64,000 nucleotides of DNA from Salvelinus alpinus. Lineage: Eukaryota; Chordata; Actinopteri; Salmoniformes; Salmonidae. The position numbers and the translations under genes are program-made. How positions within the stretch are numbered: position 1 is the first letter of the stretch; every line of letters starts with the position of its first letter. The notes beneath the pieces were generated by a model. That model saw only the letters and a program-made list of their open reading frames with translations. It had not been told where the DNA came from and ran no database searches. The stretch spans positions 85,897,331 through 85,961,330 of the forward strand of contig NC_092087.1 of assembly GCF_045679555.1 (NCBI RefSeq), written 5' to 3'. Below are positions 56,457 through 64,000 of the stretch, piece after piece.

Positions 56457-56710
56457 ATGTTACAATGTTTGTTTGCATGTCCACAAATTGTCCCCCATTT
56501 CCAATTTATTTAAATACTGCACCATGTTAACAATATGTTGACTATTCTATATGGAATGTTTATAATATCTCAGAATGTGTTGCCTTGTCCCTCTGTGTTC
56601 TACATGGAACAGGTCAAAGTTCCATTTACATTTGGTCAGTTCCATGATGTCATTCACTCTATTCTACAAACACATTTAATTTACACTCCTCATCAGCTGC
56701 ATCAAAGGGA
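56453..56710. repeat. Duplicate of the IgSF gene 1 upstream block, exon deleted
   Basis: 56453-56482 matches 42040-42069 (receptor intron 1) and 56487-56707 matches 42515-42730 (upstream of the promoter). The ~440 bp between these, which hold the 5'UTR exon and TATA-like box at 42 kb, are absent here. This is a decayed copy of a receptor 5' end. Confidence 0.8.
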
Positions 56711-57175
56711 GGGGAACCCTGCAATGACCCCCTTTAGTGTCTACAACATGGTTGTCGTAGAGGCAGTTGCCGGGGAAATGCCCCCCTCAAGATTCTAATG
56801 ATGACATCATCTCCATCATATGACATCAATGATGACATGCTTCACAGCTCAGGCCGAGAGAGAGGGGTAAGGAAATCAGAGGAGCACTGCTCTTCGCTTT
56901 GACACTTCACACACTCATACTGTGTGTCCAGTGTTCTGTCTGTGCTGTGTGCCAGAGGACTACAAAAGGGGTGACACCCCCCAACACCCCATTCTATCCA
57001 AGCCTCCTGTTCCCTTTTAAAGTAGGGAGACAGTCCCTCACCCACTTCTTTATTCTTTGTATTCATTATTCTCCTCATCCTCCCTCTGTCATATCCGGAC
57101 GGTGCATGGTGGCCATGGTGGTCAGTGTTGTTAGGGTTGCCATGGTTTCCTGTCTCTTCTTCTCTGGTCAGGCTT
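56711..57175. other. Intergenic sequence without recognised genes
   Basis: No domain or element recognised. Confidence 0.45.
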
Positions 57176-57590
57176 CTGTTTGCCAGCAGCATACCACCCT
57201 GCATCCCACTGCTGGCTTGCCTCTGAAGCTAAACAGGGTTGGTCCCTGGATGGGAGAACAGATGCTGCTGGAAGTGATGTTGGAGGGCTAGTAGGAGGAC
57301 CTCTTTCCTCAGGTCTAAAAAACGATATCTCAAATGCCCTGTGTGGTTGTGGTCTTTTGGATGGAACGTTAAACAGGTGTCCTGACTCTCTGTGGTCATT
57401 AAAGATCTCATGCCATTTACCGTAAGAGTAGTGGTGTTAACCCCTGTGTCCCGGCTAAAGTTCCCATGTCACCTAATCATCCCCAGCTTCCAATTGGCTC
57501 ATTCATCCCCTCTCCTCCCCCCTGTAACTATTAGTTGTTGCTGTAAATCAGAATGTGCTCTCAGTCAACTTATCTGGTAAAATAAGAGAG
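57176..57590 (+). mobile_element. 5S-rRNA-derived SINE (SINE3/OS-SINE-like)
   Basis: The head from about 57180 follows 5S rRNA: GCATACCACCCTG, then CTCTGAAGCTAAACAGGGTT and CTGGATGGGAGA, the internal promoter region of 5S genes. A body with TTTTGGATGGAACGTTAAAC follows, then a tail CAGTCAACTTATCTGGTAAA. It is a mobile element copy, not a 5S gene: the 5S part is incomplete and mutated. Confidence 0.8.
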
Positions 57591-58735
57591 CGAGACAAAC
57601 AGTATGAAAACACAAACACCTGTGCTCCTGCCCCCACCTTCTGTCATTTGTCTGTCATTTTGTAAATGTCAAAAGTTGATATGAGTTGATTGGTAACACT
57701 TTAGAATAACTCATAATTAACCAATTATAAATGCTTATATATGTTGATAAATGATAGTTGACGTTTTGACAGACAGACGGATGTCCTTACCCTGTGGAGG
57801 CGTACTGGGAGGCTGAGGAGATGTTAAGGCCTATAGGGTTGGTCCTCTGAGGAGAGGGAGGGGTTCTCTGCATCTAGCGGTCTGGGAACCTGATCACCAG
57901 CTTGGTGCTCTCCAGCTCCACCCCTGGACAGGAGGACAAATAGCAGGCACAGTCGAAATGCATGCAATGGGACCAATAGCAAGGTCCCAAAAGTACAATG
58001 GAAATAATGTCATACTCCCAAAAGGACAATGGACTTAATAACATTGTCCCAAAAGTACAATGGAACCAATTACATTATATTTGGTTGTATTACCGGCACA
58101 AAGCTTGTTTTTCCTTTGCTGCCAGAAAGGAGTTGAATCGTTGTACTTTTCTCTCTGTGTTGGACAATGATGATACTATTTATGTGCAAGACTCAAGCTC
58201 TCCACTGAAGGCTCTTGACTCTTTGTTATATGCAGAGACGTCTAACTCACCATTGTGATCTCTACAGTGCTGTCAGGTGGACATCAGTAGCAACACGCAG
58301 GCTCAAACCCTGGTACATTCTTATTCTGAAGACCATTTAATAAGGAAAACTGCCATTTTATATATCCTCTCTTCTAGCATGAAATGAGAACACATACAAA
58401 CTCAGATCTCAATCTTGTTTTATACTAATATTTGTAAATGTAAACCAAACATGGAAAAACATGGAAAAAGATCCAGCCCCCTGATCTTGAATTTCCCTCC
58501 AAGCCAACCTAAAACTCCAGTACCTGGTGTCTGGAGGAGTTCAAAGGACAAATATGTGAACAGTTTGTTGAGACATGTACTGTGGCTGTTTCTAGTTGTC
58601 ACCCCATGTCACTAGTTTGCATTGCCTTATGTAAGGAAGCCTGTTGTTTTACACCACACAAGCCTGCACACACACATACAAACACACACACAACCACCAT
58701 TATTTTGTTGTTGTATTTGTGCTGTTGGTCCTCTG
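57591..58735. other. Intergenic sequence with a possible exon remnant
   Basis: Minus-strand 57925-57880 reads CPGVELESTKLVIRFPDR before a stop and could be a relic exon of an unidentified gene. The rest shows no gene. CAAAAGTACAATGG-type short repeats occur near 57990-58065. Confidence 0.3.
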
Positions 58736-58880
58736 TCTGTGTTGTTCGTTTAGTCATACTTCTTTTTTTTATTCCCCGTCCCCACAGGAGGCCTTTTGCC
58801 TCTTGCCAGGCCACCATTGTAAATAATAATTTGTCGTTAATTGACTTGCCTGGTTAAATTAAGGTTAAATAAATAGTGTC
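58736..58880 (+). mobile_element. LINE/SINE-type 3' tail
   Basis: CACAGGAGGCCTTTTGCCTC ... CCACCATTGTAAATAATAAT ... CCTGGTTAAATTAAGGTTAA, a diverged copy of the tail at 54713. Confidence 0.65.
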
Positions 58881-59592
58881 CTAAAAGTACAATGTAACCT
58901 GCATTGTGGTAAACTTCTCCAGCAGCAACGATCTCTGCACATCCTCAAAACCCAGGTCCTACATGAGAAAGAGAGAGAGATAGACAGAAAACCAAACCTC
59001 AGCTTCAGACACATTGAGTTATCCAACTCTACTAGCACCAGCTCCATTACGCTGGAGCCTGACCCCTGTCTCCCCTCACCATGATCTGCAGGACCTTGCA
59101 GTTGAAGACCTCAGTGGAGGACTTATCTCAGTCCTGATCCAGTTTAACACCTAATCCATGGCCCTTTCTGCCTCACCATACTGCTGGAGAGAGAAGATGG
59201 GAGGGATGGGAGGAGGGGTGCGTGAGGGGAGGGAGAGAGGGGAGATGAAGTGAGAGAAAGTAGGGGGAAGAGAGGGGGAGATAAGATGAGGGAGAAGAGA
59301 TTGAGTCAGATTTAACCGACAGACACACACACACACTGTCAGCAATTTCCACTTTCACAGTAGAGTGCTCAGACACTGACCTTTAACCCCATCAGTGCAC
59401 TCCCCTTGAGGAAGTATCCTTTGGCCAATCAGGGGCGAGCTGGATGGACTTCTGAGCGTCTGATAGGGCAGAGGGGTAGAGCTCCAGACACCATTAGGAG
59501 TACAAACCATTCCCAAAGAAATACAAGAAATGAGATCAATGTAGAAATAGTCCATCCAGATCTTTACCACCTAGTAAATCTGTTGGACCACT
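58881..59592 (-). pseudogene. Weak exon-like remnants of an unidentified gene
   Basis: On the minus strand a segment ending at 58958 follows an acceptor CTTTCTCATGTAG and reads DLGFEDVQRSLLLEKFTT. A second, at about 59080-59188, follows CTCTCTCCAGCAG and reads YGEAERAMD before a stop, then donor GTGAGG. Together with the fragment near 57.9 kb these could be pieces of one decayed gene. I do not recognise the family, and chance similarity to exons is possible. Confidence 0.25.
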
Positions 59593-59594
59593 TA

Positions 59595-61201
59595 CAGTGG
59601 GGAGAACAAGTATTTGATACACTGCCGATTTTGAAGGTTTTCCTACTTACAAAGCATGTAGAGGTCTGTAATTTTTATCATAGGTACACTTCAACTGTGA
59701 GAGACGGAATCTAAAACAAAAATCAAAAAAATCACATTGTATGATTTCTAAGTAATTAATTTGCATTTTATTGCATGACATAAGTATTTGATCACCTACC
59801 AACCAGTAAGAATTCCGGCTCTCACAGACCTGTTAGTTTTTCTTTAAGAAGCCCTCCTGTTCTCCACTCATTACCTGTATTAACTGCACCTGTTTGAACT
59901 TGTTACCTGTATAAAAGACACCTGTACACACACTCAATCAAACAGACTCCAATCTCTCCACAATGGCCAAGACCAGAGAGCTGTGTAAGGACATCAGGGA
60001 TAAAATTGTAGACCTGCACAAGGCTGGGATGGGCTACAGGACAATAGGCAAGCAGCTTGGTGAGAAGGCAACAACTGTTGGCGCAATTATTAGAAAATGG
60101 AAGAAGTTGAAGATGACGGTCAACCACCCTCGGTCTGGGGCTCCATGCAAGATCTCACCTCGTGGGGCATCAATGATCATGAGAAAGGTGAGGGATCAGC
60201 CCATAACTACACGGCAGGACCTGGTCAATGACCTGAAGAGAGCTGGGACCACAGTCTCAAAGAAAACCATTAGTAACACACTACACCGTCATGGATTGAA
60301 ATCCTGCAGCGCATGCAAGGTCCCCCTGCTCAAGCCAGCGCATTTCCAGGCCCGTCTGAAGTTTGCCAATGACCATCTGGATGATCCAGAGGAGGAATGG
60401 GAGAAGGTCATGTGGTCTGATGAGACAAAAATAGAGCTTTTTGGTCTAAACTCCACTCGCCGTGTTTGGAGGAAGAAGAAGGTTGAGTACAACCCCAAGA
60501 ACACCCTCCCAACCGTGAAGCATGGAGGTGGAAACATCATTCTTTGGGGATGCTTTTCTGCAAAGGGGACAGGACGACTGCACCATATTGAGGGGAGGAT
60601 GGATGGGGCCATGTATCGCGAGATCTTGGCCAAAAACCTCCTTCCCTCAGTAAGAGCATTGAAGATGGGTCGTGGCTGGATCTTCCAGCATGACAACGAC
60701 CCGAAACACACAGCCAGGGCAACTAAGGAGTGGCTCCGTAAGAAGCATCTCAAGGTCCTGGAGTGGCCTAGCCAGTCTCCAGACCTGAACCCAATAGAAA
60801 ATCTTTGGAGGGAGCTGAAAGTCCGTATTGCCCAGCGACAGCCCCGAAACCTGAAGGATCTGGAGAAGGTCTGTATGGAGGAGTGGGCCAAAATCCCTGC
60901 TGCAGTGTGTGCAAACCTGGTCAATAACTACAGGAAACGTATGATCTTTGTAATTGCAAACAAAGGTTTCTGTACCAAATATTAAGTTCTGCTTTTCTGA
61001 TGTATCAAATACTTATGTCATGCAATAAAATGCAAATTAATTACTTAAAAATCATACAATGTGATTTTCTGGATTTTTGTTTTAGATTCCGTCTCTCACA
61101 GTTGAAGTGTACCTATGATAAAAATTACAGACCTCTACATGCTTTGTAAGTTGGAAAACCTGCAAAATCGGCAGTGTATCAAATACTTGTTCTCCCCACT
61201 G
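59595..61201 (+). mobile_element. Tc1-like transposon, apparently complete
   Basis: 1,607 bp, ends CAGTGGGGAGAACAAGTATT and its complement, flanked by TA (59593-59594 and 61202-61203). The terminal inverted repeats run about 198 bp (59595-59792 and 61003-61201) and differ at only a few positions. One uninterrupted transposase lies inside. All visible parts needed for mobility are present. Confidence 0.95.
59963..60985 (+). CDS. Tc1-family transposase, full length
   Basis: 340 residues from an ATG in good context (CACAATGGCC) to TAA, the usual Tc1 transposase length. N-terminal paired-type DNA-binding part: helix-turn-helix with [20 protein letters not shown] and a second helix unit [17 protein letters not shown], with [13 protein letters not shown] linker between. 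The catalytic DDE domain has D153 ([11 protein letters not shown]), D244 (HDNDPKHTA) and E279 ([11 protein letters not shown]), giving DD34E. The glycine-rich box [12 protein letters not shown] is present. The enzyme would bind the terminal repeats and move the element by cut-and-paste into TA sites in the nucleus. No stop, frameshift or missing catalytic residue is visible; activity is inferred. Confidence 0.95.
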   Translation: MAKTRELCKDIRDKIVDLHKAGMGYRTIGKQLGEKATTVGAIIRKWKKLKMTVNHPRSGAPCKISPRGASMIMRKVRDQPITTRQDLVNDLKRAGTTVSKKTISNTLHRHGLKSCSACKVPLLKPAHFQARLKFANDHLDDPEEEWEKVMWSDETKIELFGLNSTRRVWRKKKVEYNPKNTLPTVKHGGGNIILWGCFSAKGTGRLHHIEGRMDGAMYREILAKNLLPSVRALKMGRGWIFQHDNDPKHTARATKEWLRKKHLKVLEWPSQSPDLNPIENLWRELKVRIAQRQPRNLKDLEKVCMEEWAKIPAAVCANLVNNYRKRMIFVIANKGFCTKY

Positions 61202-61320
61202 TACATTAGAGTTCTCCTGCAGTAGTCTAGGGAGCAACATACCCATACAGACATAGGCATTCACAAGAACAAATCCATACATTGTCTGAACTACTCGGAA
61301 AGAATCTGGCAAGGTCTAGA

Positions 61321-61480
61321 CATGTATGTATGTATGTATGTATGTATGTATGTATGTATGTATGTATGTATGTATGTATGTATGTATGTATGTATGTATG
61401 TATGTATGTATGTATGTATGTATGTATGTATGTATGTGTGTATGTATGTGTATGTATGTATGTGTGTGTGTGTGTGTGCG
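61321..61480. repeat. (ATGT)n microsatellite
   Basis: About 30 ATGT tetranucleotides (61323-61436), then GT-rich variants to 61478. Confidence 0.97.
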
Positions 61481-62019
61481 TGCCCCTAGTCACTCATGGT
61501 TATGTGGTTCAATGGTTCCATCATGTGTCCAATAGGCAGAAATACAAGAAACGAGCAGAATGGATTTAGTTATGAATCAATGCATGTTAGTCAAACAATC
61601 AAATTATTTGTTGTCTATTTATTGTCTACCTTTGAGCTAATTTACAACATATATTCAATGTATCTAAAATACGTAATAATTAATAATTTGATAATAAAAC
61701 AAGCAATATCATGACGCTGAACAATATGGTATTACATAATATAAATTATAAAACGACCAATAATGACTGACAGCAATACAAAGTAAAACATATTTAAACA
61801 CATCAGGAGCAACTCGAGAGATACAAATATTTAAAAGCCCCTGTCCATGTTATTAATTTTTGTGTCACTAAGACAAGCCAAAACTTTATATGTTTAAAAA
61901 ATCTGGAATTGGCAAAATCCCATAAAAAAAGATAAGCAATACAATCTATAGACAGTAAACAGATAAATTGACATCCTGAATTAGTAATGAAACCCACAAA
62001 TGCTGATGCCCAAGATACT
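61481..62019. other. Intergenic AT-rich sequence
   Basis: No gene or clear element boundary. Confidence 0.5.
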
Positions 62020-62390
62020 CAACTAGTCTAAAGAAGGCCAGTTTTATTGCTTCTTTAATCAGACAACAGTTTTCAGCTGTGCTAACATAATTGCAGTATG
62101 GTTTTCTAATGATTAATTAGCCTTGTAAAATGATAAACTTGGATTAGCTAACACAACGTGCCATTGGAACACAGGAGTGATGGTTGCTGATAATGGGCCT
62201 CTGTACGCCTTTGTAGATATTCCATGAAAAAATCTGCCATTTCCAGCTACAATAGTCATTTACACCATTAACGTTAATGTCTACACTGTATTTCTGATCA
62301 ATTTGATGCTATTTTAATAGACAATATTTTTTTGCTTTTCTTCAAAACCAAGGACATTTTAAGTGACCTCAAACTTTTGAACGGTAATGC
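62020..62390 (+). mobile_element. Tc1-like transposon fragment, right end
   Basis: GCCAGTTTTATTGCTTCTTT, CTACAATAGTCATTTACACC and the end CAAACTTTTGAACGGTAATG are landmarks of the 3' part and right terminus of a common salmonid Tc1-like family. The transposase region is absent. Confidence 0.7.
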
Positions 62391-62544
62391 ACATACTGTA
62401 TTTATCATTAGGTGAACAATCTAAATTCCAGCATTCACTCAGAAGTTAAAGCTCATTGTCTCAAACCTTCTAGACTATAAAGCATTATGATAGTAAGAGA
62501 ATAGCATTGTGAGGCCTAGCTTTGGTTTGATGCTGTTGCTCTTC

Positions 62545-62866
62545 AGTCCAGGTTCTGTCGTGGTTCTCTTCAGTCCAGTTTCTGTGGTGGTTCTCTTCAG
62601 TCCAAGTTATGTGGTGGTTTTCTTCAGTCCAGGTTCTGTGGTGGTTCTCTTCAATCCAAGTTCTGTGGTGGTTCACTTCAGTCCAGGTTATGTGGTGGTT
62701 CTGTTCATTCCAGGTTCTGTGGTGGTTCTCTTCAGTCTACGTTCTGTTGTGGTTCTCTTCAGTACAGGTTCTGTGGTGGTTCTCTTCAGTACAGGTTCTG
62801 TGGTGGTTCTCTTCAGTCCAGGTTATGTTGTGGTTCTCTTCAGTACAGGTTCTGTGGTGGTTCTCT
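62545..62866 (-). repeat. 27-bp tandem repeat in the 3' end of IgSF gene 2
   Basis: About 12 imperfect copies of CAGTCCAGGTTCTGTGGTGG plus TTCTCTT, immediately after the stop codon of gene 2. Same family as 20681-20837 but with about twice the copies. Confidence 0.88.
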
Positions 62867-62938
62867 TCATTTCTCATAAATGGAGGGCTCATCATCTATT
62901 TGAGGGGCTGTGTGTGTCACTGCGAAGTCCCTCACATT
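62867..62938 (-). CDS. IgSF gene 2, last coding exon
   Basis: 24 codons including TGA, acceptor TTCTTTCAG, phase 0. Encodes NVRDFAVTHTAPQIDDEPSI then YEK. The APQ-D-EPS-YE core matches one unit of the duplicated repeat in gene 1. Confidence 0.7.
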   Translation of the reverse strand, partial: NVRDFAVTHTAPQIDDEPSIYEK

Positions 62939-63922
62939 CTGAAAGAAGACACATTGAATGAGAACTTTACAAACCACTCCCTCTAACATTTTTATGTACA
63001 CGGACACACAAACACACAAACTGCATTATAAGCGACTTACTGCCAGGGTGTCATACTCTGGTGACCTGGTCTTCATCTTCAGAGCCATGTACACCTCACT
63101 GTTAGGATCAGGATGGACACTCTGTGAAGAGAGACACCGAAACACAAATACTCAATACGGCATAAAACACAAATACATGAAGTAATTTGCTTACTGCCTA
63201 TGTCTGTCGTATTGTCATTGAAGTAACTTTGGTTGTTGACATTATTACCTGTGTGTCTGCTGTGGTATCACTTCCTCCTGTGGATCTCCTGCAATGAGGG
63301 ACAGAGTGAGTTCTGCTCACTACTGACTTCTAGTGGAGGTTGATATGTTACTAATACAGTATATGTAAATGGCTGTCTCACCTCTTCATATAGCAGTAGA
63401 TGGTGACTAGAAGAGCTCCAGCAGTCAGGACAGCCCCCACCCCCACCACGGGAACCCAGGGAAACACTGCTGCAGGATCTAGAGGTTATAAATGCATGGT
63501 GGAGATATGACAGAGGAAACCAGGGAATAACAAAATGAAACAATATTTATTTAATTCTATGTCATATGGTATGATAAGTGTCTAATATTGATAACTGTTA
63601 TTTATTGTTGTTGACCTGTGTGATAATCAATGAATAGAGGAAGAGTAGGTGTACTTACACTGAACGTCCACAAACACAGAAGAAGAGTTGAGACGTCCAT
63701 ATTTATTCTCAGCCTCACAGTAATATTCTCCTCTGTCCTCAGAGCTGATGTTAGTGATGCTGTAACTCTGTCCTGATGCTTTTGGTGAGGTTACGTTCGT
63801 CTTGTACCAGGTGTATTTGTCCACAGGTGGGTTGGCATCACTGCTGCAGGTCAGAATCACTGAACTGCCCTCCACTATTTCATCAGAGGGTCTGACTGAT
63901 ATTGAGGTGGTCTTTGGTATAT
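62867..63922 (-). CDS. IgSF receptor, CD22/Siglec-like, 3' part only (gene 2)
   Basis: Paralogue of gene 1; the 5' exons lie beyond the window. Exons on the minus strand: 63659-63922 (C2 Ig domain), 63382-63469 (transmembrane), 63249-63288 (40 nt), 63041-63121 (81 nt, two YxxL motifs) and 62867-62938 (last exon). Splice borders and phases match gene 1 exon for exon, except that gene 1 has no counterpart of the 81-nt exon. The tail YMAL and YDTL, 12 residues apart, follow the YxxL-x(6-8)-YxxL spacing of an ITAM, suggesting an activating or dual-function receptor. Confidence 0.75.
63041..63121 (-). CDS. IgSF gene 2, cytoplasmic exon with ITAM-like tyrosines
   Basis: 81 nt, acceptor CTCTTCACAG, donor CTGGCA|GTAAGT, phase 0 at both ends, so it can be skipped without a frame change. 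Encodes SVHPDPNSEVYMALKMKT then RSPEYDTLA. YMAL and YDTL are separated by 8 residues, within ITAM spacing. Absent from gene 1. Confidence 0.75.
63249..63288 (-). CDS. IgSF gene 2, 40-nt cytoplasmic exon
   Basis: Same length as 21106-21145. Encodes RSTGGSDTTADTQ after the split first codon. Confidence 0.75.
63382..63469 (-). CDS. IgSF gene 2, transmembrane exon
   Basis: 88 nt. Encodes [17 protein letters not shown] then [12 protein letters not shown], almost the same as gene 1. Confidence 0.8.
63659..63922 (-). CDS. IgSF gene 2, membrane-proximal C2 Ig exon
   Basis: 264 nt with donor CAGT|GTAAGTAC and an acceptor ending in ATCAG. Ig landmarks: [19 protein letters not shown] and SSEDRGEYYCEAENKYG. 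NVTS, NSSS and NISS are potential N-glycosylation sites. Confidence 0.85.
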
Positions 63923-64000
63923 CTGATAGGAAATTGTGTCACAATACTTGCCTTTTGAGTTCAGAAAATATATCTGTCGAATCACAATTAAAGTAAAATA

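Noticed and set aside
57180..57290. 5S rRNA gene
   Set aside because: Only part of the 5S sequence is present and mutated; it is followed by a SINE body and tail.
60289..60924. 211-codon minus-strand frame
   Set aside because: Antisense shadow of the Tc1 transposase.

Overview
This is vertebrate, almost certainly salmonid (Oncorhynchus, Salmo or Salvelinus type), genomic DNA. The evidence is the combination of Sleeping Beauty-type and other Tc1-like transposons, CR1/L2-like LINEs with the fish 3' tail, a 5S-rRNA-derived SINE, and multi-exon immunoglobulin-superfamily (IgSF) receptor genes of the fish CD22/Siglec-like kind. There is no bacterial gene organisation and no CRISPR array. Host coding sequence is a small fraction of the window; most of it is repeats and mobile elements, many of them nested.

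Layout. 1-11870: satellite array with a 64-bp unit, about 185 copies. 11871-19233: an endogenous retrovirus (ERV) on the minus strand, inserted into that array with a 4-bp target duplication and itself carrying a nested DNA-transposon fragment. 19234-20373: the same satellite resumes in phase. 20816-42345: one IgSF receptor gene on the minus strand. It can be assembled exon by exon: 5'UTR exon, signal peptide, V, C2, V, C2, C2, transmembrane, two cytoplasmic exons. Its introns hold a tandemly duplicated 3,229-bp block (LINE plus Sleeping Beauty-like element), a 24-bp minisatellite, an LTR element with nonapeptide-coding repeats, LINE remnants and a 19-bp minisatellite. 42.4-48.6 kb: minisatellites, a minus-strand LINE and a solo LTR. 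48880-53703: a Gypsy-type LTR retrotransposon with both LTRs, target duplication and a broken gag-pol. 54-59.5 kb: minisatellite, LINE tails, a 5S-derived SINE and weak exon-like remnants. 59595-61201: an apparently intact Tc1-like transposon (340-aa DD34E transposase, ~198-bp terminal repeats). 62545-64000: the 3' end of a second IgSF gene, paralogous to the first and running off the window.

The two receptor genes are tandem paralogues. The downstream-lying copy at 63 kb carries an 81-nt cytoplasmic exon with two YxxL motifs in ITAM-like spacing. The copy at 21 kb lacks that exon because of a local deletion and instead has a duplicated YxN motif in its last exon. The V domains have a Siglec-like F-strand YxFR and no canonical F-strand cysteine. 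Nothing here is a clear new multi-gene system. The most notable signals are the change in receptor tail signalling motifs, the intact Tc1 element, the ERV with a perfect initiator-tRNA-Met primer site and triplicated hairpin/polypurine module, and the density of unrelated minisatellites around the receptor genes.
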